DNA of 64,000 bases from Planctomycetota bacterium. Lineage in GTDB: Bacteria > Planctomycetota > Planctomycetia > Gemmatales > Gemmataceae. The position numbers were made by a program, and so were the translations under genes. Location of the stretch: contig JACPZP010000020.1 in assembly GCA_016195405.1 (NCBI GenBank), positions 1-64,000 of the forward strand, given 5' to 3'. The notes under the pieces were generated by a model. It saw nothing but the letters and a program-made list of their open reading frames with translations, did no database searches and had not been told where the DNA came from. Positions 61,863 to 64,000 of this stretch are shown here, in pieces; position 1 is the first letter of the stretch; every line of letters starts with the position of its first letter.

Positions 61863-62369
61863 ATGCGACGTGTTTGCAGTTTTCTGATGATCGCGGTTCT
61901 CGGCGTTCTTTGGACGAGCGCGGCCGCTCGGCCGGACGAGGAAAAGGTAGCGCTCGACAAGCTTCCCAAAGCGGTGGCCGACGCCGTAAAGAAGCGCTTC
62001 CCGAAGGCCGAGATGACCGAAGCCGCCAAGGAAACCGAAAACGACAAGACGGTGTTCGAAGTCACCGTCAAGGACGCCGGCAAGACGATTGACGTGACCC
62101 TGACGCCCGAAGGAACCATCTTGGGGTTGGAGAAAGAAATCGCCGCCAAGGATTTGCCCAAAGCCGTCACCGAGAGCATCGACGCTAAGTATCCCAAGGC
62201 AAGCTATAAGTACGCCGAAGAGGTCATCAAGGTCAAGGACGGCCAAGAGAAACTGGAATACTATGAGGTGAGACTCGTCACCGCCGACTGCAAGATGTTG
62301 GAAGTGGTGGTCGCGCCAAACGGTAAGATCACCAAGGTCGAAGATCAAACGAAGAAAAAGAGCGATTGA
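61863..62369 (+). CDS. Exported PepSY-like protein
   Basis: A 168-residue exported protein. ATG at 61863 with AAAGGAG upstream gives a signal peptide (MRRVCSFLMIAVLGVLWTSA). The mature part has two PepSY-like repeats, LDKLPKAVADAVKKRFPKAE and LPKAVTESIDAKYPKASYKY, each followed by strands (FEVTVKDAGKTIDVTLTPEG and YEVRLVTADCKMLEVVVAPN). Proteins of this kind (BLIP-like PepSY) are often encoded with two-component systems and may modulate the kinase. It is 12 bases from the response regulator. Confidence 0.85.
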   Translation: MRRVCSFLMIAVLGVLWTSAAARPDEEKVALDKLPKAVADAVKKRFPKAEMTEAAKETENDKTVFEVTVKDAGKTIDVTLTPEGTILGLEKEIAAKDLPKAVTESIDAKYPKASYKYAEEVIKVKDGQEKLEYYEVRLVTADCKMLEVVVAPNGKITKVEDQTKKKSD

Positions 62370-62381
62370 ACGGGTGACGGT

Positions 62382-63080
62382 GTGGGCATTCGCATCCTGG
62401 TCATTGAGGACGAAGACGAGATCGCCGATTTCCTGGTGCGCGGACTCCGCGAGGAAGGTTTCACGGTGGAGCGCGCCGCCGACGGCGAAGAGGGCTGGCA
62501 CTTCCTGCAACACGGCCCTTGGGACGGCGTGCTCCTCGACTGGAGGCTTCCCGGACCGGACGGCTTGACGCTCTTGCGCCGCTATCGCCGCGTGGATCAG
62601 GCGACACCCGTCCTGTTCTTGACCGCGCGTGACACCGTGCCCGACCGCGTTCAGGGACTGGACGGCGGCGCGAATGATTATTTGTGCAAGCCGTTCGCGT
62701 TCGAGGAACTCCTGGCAAGGATTCGTGTCATGACTCGGCGCAGCGACGGCGCATGCCGAGATGGCGCCGTCGTCGGCTATGAGGACATCCAGGTCGATCT
62801 CGCCACCCACCGCGCATTGCGCAGCGGCCAACGTCTCGATCTGACCGCCAAGGAACAAGCGCTCCTGGTGTTTTTTCTGCGCCATCCCGGCGAAGTGTTG
62901 ACGCGTACGCGCATCTACGAAAACGTCTGGGACGACCGCTACGACGGCCTTTCCAACACGCTGGAAGTTCACGTCATGGAGTTGCGCCGCAAGCTCGAAG
63001 CCCACGGACCACGCTTGATTCACACTCTTCGCAACCGGGGTTACCGTTTCGGTGAGTGCCCGGAAGGCAAGGCGAGGTGA
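62382..63080 (+). CDS. OmpR-family response regulator
   Basis: A 232-residue regulator. The receiver domain (residues 1-120) has acidic residues at 9-12, phospho-acceptor Asp53 in VLLDWRLPG, Thr81 and Lys103 (LCKPF). The C-terminal winged-helix DNA-binding domain has RLDLTAKEQALLVFFLRHPG and TLEVHVMELRRKLEAHG. It uses a GTG start. The kinase gene follows after 4 bases. The family resembles QseB/PmrA/CusR-type regulators of envelope and metal responses. Confidence 0.93.
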   Translation: MGIRILVIEDEDEIADFLVRGLREEGFTVERAADGEEGWHFLQHGPWDGVLLDWRLPGPDGLTLLRRYRRVDQATPVLFLTARDTVPDRVQGLDGGANDYLCKPFAFEELLARIRVMTRRSDGACRDGAVVGYEDIQVDLATHRALRSGQRLDLTAKEQALLVFFLRHPGEVLTRTRIYENVWDDRYDGLSNTLEVHVMELRRKLEAHGPRLIHTLRNRGYRFGECPEGKAR

Positions 63081-63084
63081 AGCC

Positions 63085-64000
63085 GTGACTCTCACGAATC
63101 GGTTGTCGGCGTTCTTTTTGGGCTTTCTTGGCCTTGTGCTGGTCGGCTTTTCCGTCAGCGTTTTCTTCCTTGTCCGCAATCATCTGTATCGTCAGGTTGA
63201 CGATCGCCTGGAAGCCGCCCTTAACGTCCTGGTTGCGGCGGTAGAGGTGCGCAGGGATGCCGTCGAGTGGGAGCCGGAAGAGCGCCGGTTGCATCTGGGC
63301 CGAGGCGCCGCTGGGGCGGAAATCATTTGGCTGGTTCGCGACGGCGCGGGACGTTTTGTGGACGGCTCACAACCACTTTCCGACTCTTTGTTGAGCGAAA
63401 TGGCGAAAGCCTTTGCAACCGACCAAGAGGCTGCCAAGCGATTGGACCTTCAGGATAGCTCGTGGCAAGTCGGGCAGCGCCACGTGCAGCCCGCGGACGG
63501 CGTCGCAAGGGACGCGGGTTCTCTGGTCGCGCCTGAGGCCGACGACAATGCCAAGAGATTCGCGGCTCTCGTGCTGACGGCAGGAGTTCCGCTGCTTTCC
63601 GTGGAAGCGACCCTCGGGAAACTGGGCTGGGCGCTTGCCGCCGTCTCCGCCGGCATTTGGTTCTTCGCGTTTCTAGTAGGGCGAGGCGTCTGTCGCCGCG
63701 CGTTGCTTCCGGTGCACCGCATGGCCGAATCGGCGCGCACGCTGGATGTGACCGATCGGCGTCAACGACTTCCCGTATCCGCCAGCGCAGACGAGCTTGA
63801 AGACCTGGCCCGAGCGTTCAACAATCTAATTGACCGCTTACAGGAGTCCTTTGAGCGGCAACGGCGCTTCACGGGCGACGTTTCCCATCAACTTCGCACG
63901 CCCTTGGCCGTAATCCTTGGCCAGATCGAGGTGGCCCTAAGGCGCGATCGGCCGATGGAAGAATATCAGCGAGTCTTGACCACGGTCCACGACAAGGCGC
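63085..64000 (+). CDS. Sensor histidine kinase, truncated by window end
   Basis: The first 305 codons of a membrane kinase, from a GTG at 63085. The first membrane helix is at about residues 9-30 (FFLGFLGLVLVGFSVSVFFL), then a periplasmic domain, and the second helix at about 178-198. A HAMP domain (LPVHRMAESARTLDVTD) is followed by the HisKA dimerisation helix with phospho-acceptor His268 in DVSHQLRTPL. The ATPase domain lies beyond the window. It pairs with the response regulator directly upstream. Confidence 0.9.
   Translation, partial: MTLTNRLSAFFLGFLGLVLVGFSVSVFFLVRNHLYRQVDDRLEAALNVLVAAVEVRRDAVEWEPEERRLHLGRGAAGAEIIWLVRDGAGRFVDGSQPLSDSLLSEMAKAFATDQEAAKRLDLQDSSWQVGQRHVQPADGVARDAGSLVAPEADDNAKRFAALVLTAGVPLLSVEATLGKLGWALAAVSAGIWFFAFLVGRGVCRRALLPVHRMAESARTLDVTDRRQRLPVSASADELEDLARAFNNLIDRLQESFERQRRFTGDVSHQLRTPLAVILGQIEVALRRDRPMEEYQRVLTTVHDKA

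Noticed and set aside
61833-63179. Minus-strand frame of 448 codons opposite the PepSY and response-regulator genes
   Set aside because: Both plus-strand genes have signal, phosphorylation and DNA-binding motifs; the antisense frame has none.

Overview
The window reads as a high-GC planctomycete chromosome segment, probably near the Gemmatales. This rests on gene content: two Tat-exported DUF1501 proteins, a TIGR03067-type secreted protein, a FecR/VIT/TPR giant protein, many small secreted proteins with planctomycete flavour, and numerous short palindromic repeats between (and sometimes inside) genes. No rRNA operon, CRISPR array or complete prophage is visible. One tRNA-Phe gene is present.

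Layout. 0-8.3 kb: PilZ protein, small lipoprotein, DUF2277 protein, a 1,857-residue FecR/VIT/TPR protein and a frame-shifted YndJ-like membrane protein. 8.3-18 kb: tRNA-Phe, DUF1501 proteins, an alpha/beta hydrolase, small minus-strand genes behind a structured leader, an enolase-superfamily dehydratase (cis-3-hydroxyproline dehydratase type), a Gfo/Idh/MocA oxidoreductase and a secreted protein of unknown function. 18-32 kb: PQQ-propeller protein, D-aminoacylase, PEP synthase, UspA, a tiny membrane protein with an in-frame TGA and a SECIS-like hairpin (candidate selenoprotein), a GNAT/acyl-CoA-synthetase (Pat-like) fusion, an ankyrin protein and small secreted proteins. 32-38.7 kb: a decayed defence region with a truncated nucleotidyltransferase, a duplicated small gene, a frame-shifted DUF3800 gene, a winged-helix-like protein, and a DUF262/DUF1524 (GmrSD-type) gene lying exactly between the N- and C-terminal fragments of a DNA methyltransferase. 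39-45 kb: an AcrAB-like RND pump and a type II NADH dehydrogenase. 45.5-54.5 kb: a respiratory cluster encoding caa3-type oxidase (CoxB-cytochrome c fusion, CoxA, CoxC), a duplicated-fold membrane protein, a dihaem lipoprotein, a Rieske protein, a cytochrome b-cytochrome c fusion and a BNR-type exported protein. 54.8-64 kb: a second RND pump (permease, adaptor, outer-membrane channel) interrupted by a REP-associated tyrosine transposase with its own REP palindromes, then a PepSY protein and a two-component system running off the window end.

How it works together. The type II NADH dehydrogenase lies divergent to the respiratory cluster, which would carry electrons from quinol through Rieske/cytochrome b-c and the dihaem protein to the caa3 oxidase. 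PEP synthase, UspA, the candidate selenoprotein and the Pat-like protein lie head to tail and could be a stress or energy-state operon. The PepSY/response regulator/kinase genes are divergent from the CusABC-like pump and may sense envelope or metal stress. The most novel observations are the selenoprotein candidate at 25661-25921, the two copies of a leader-terminator element (12069-12174 and 31894-32005), and the GmrSD-type gene nested in a broken methylase.
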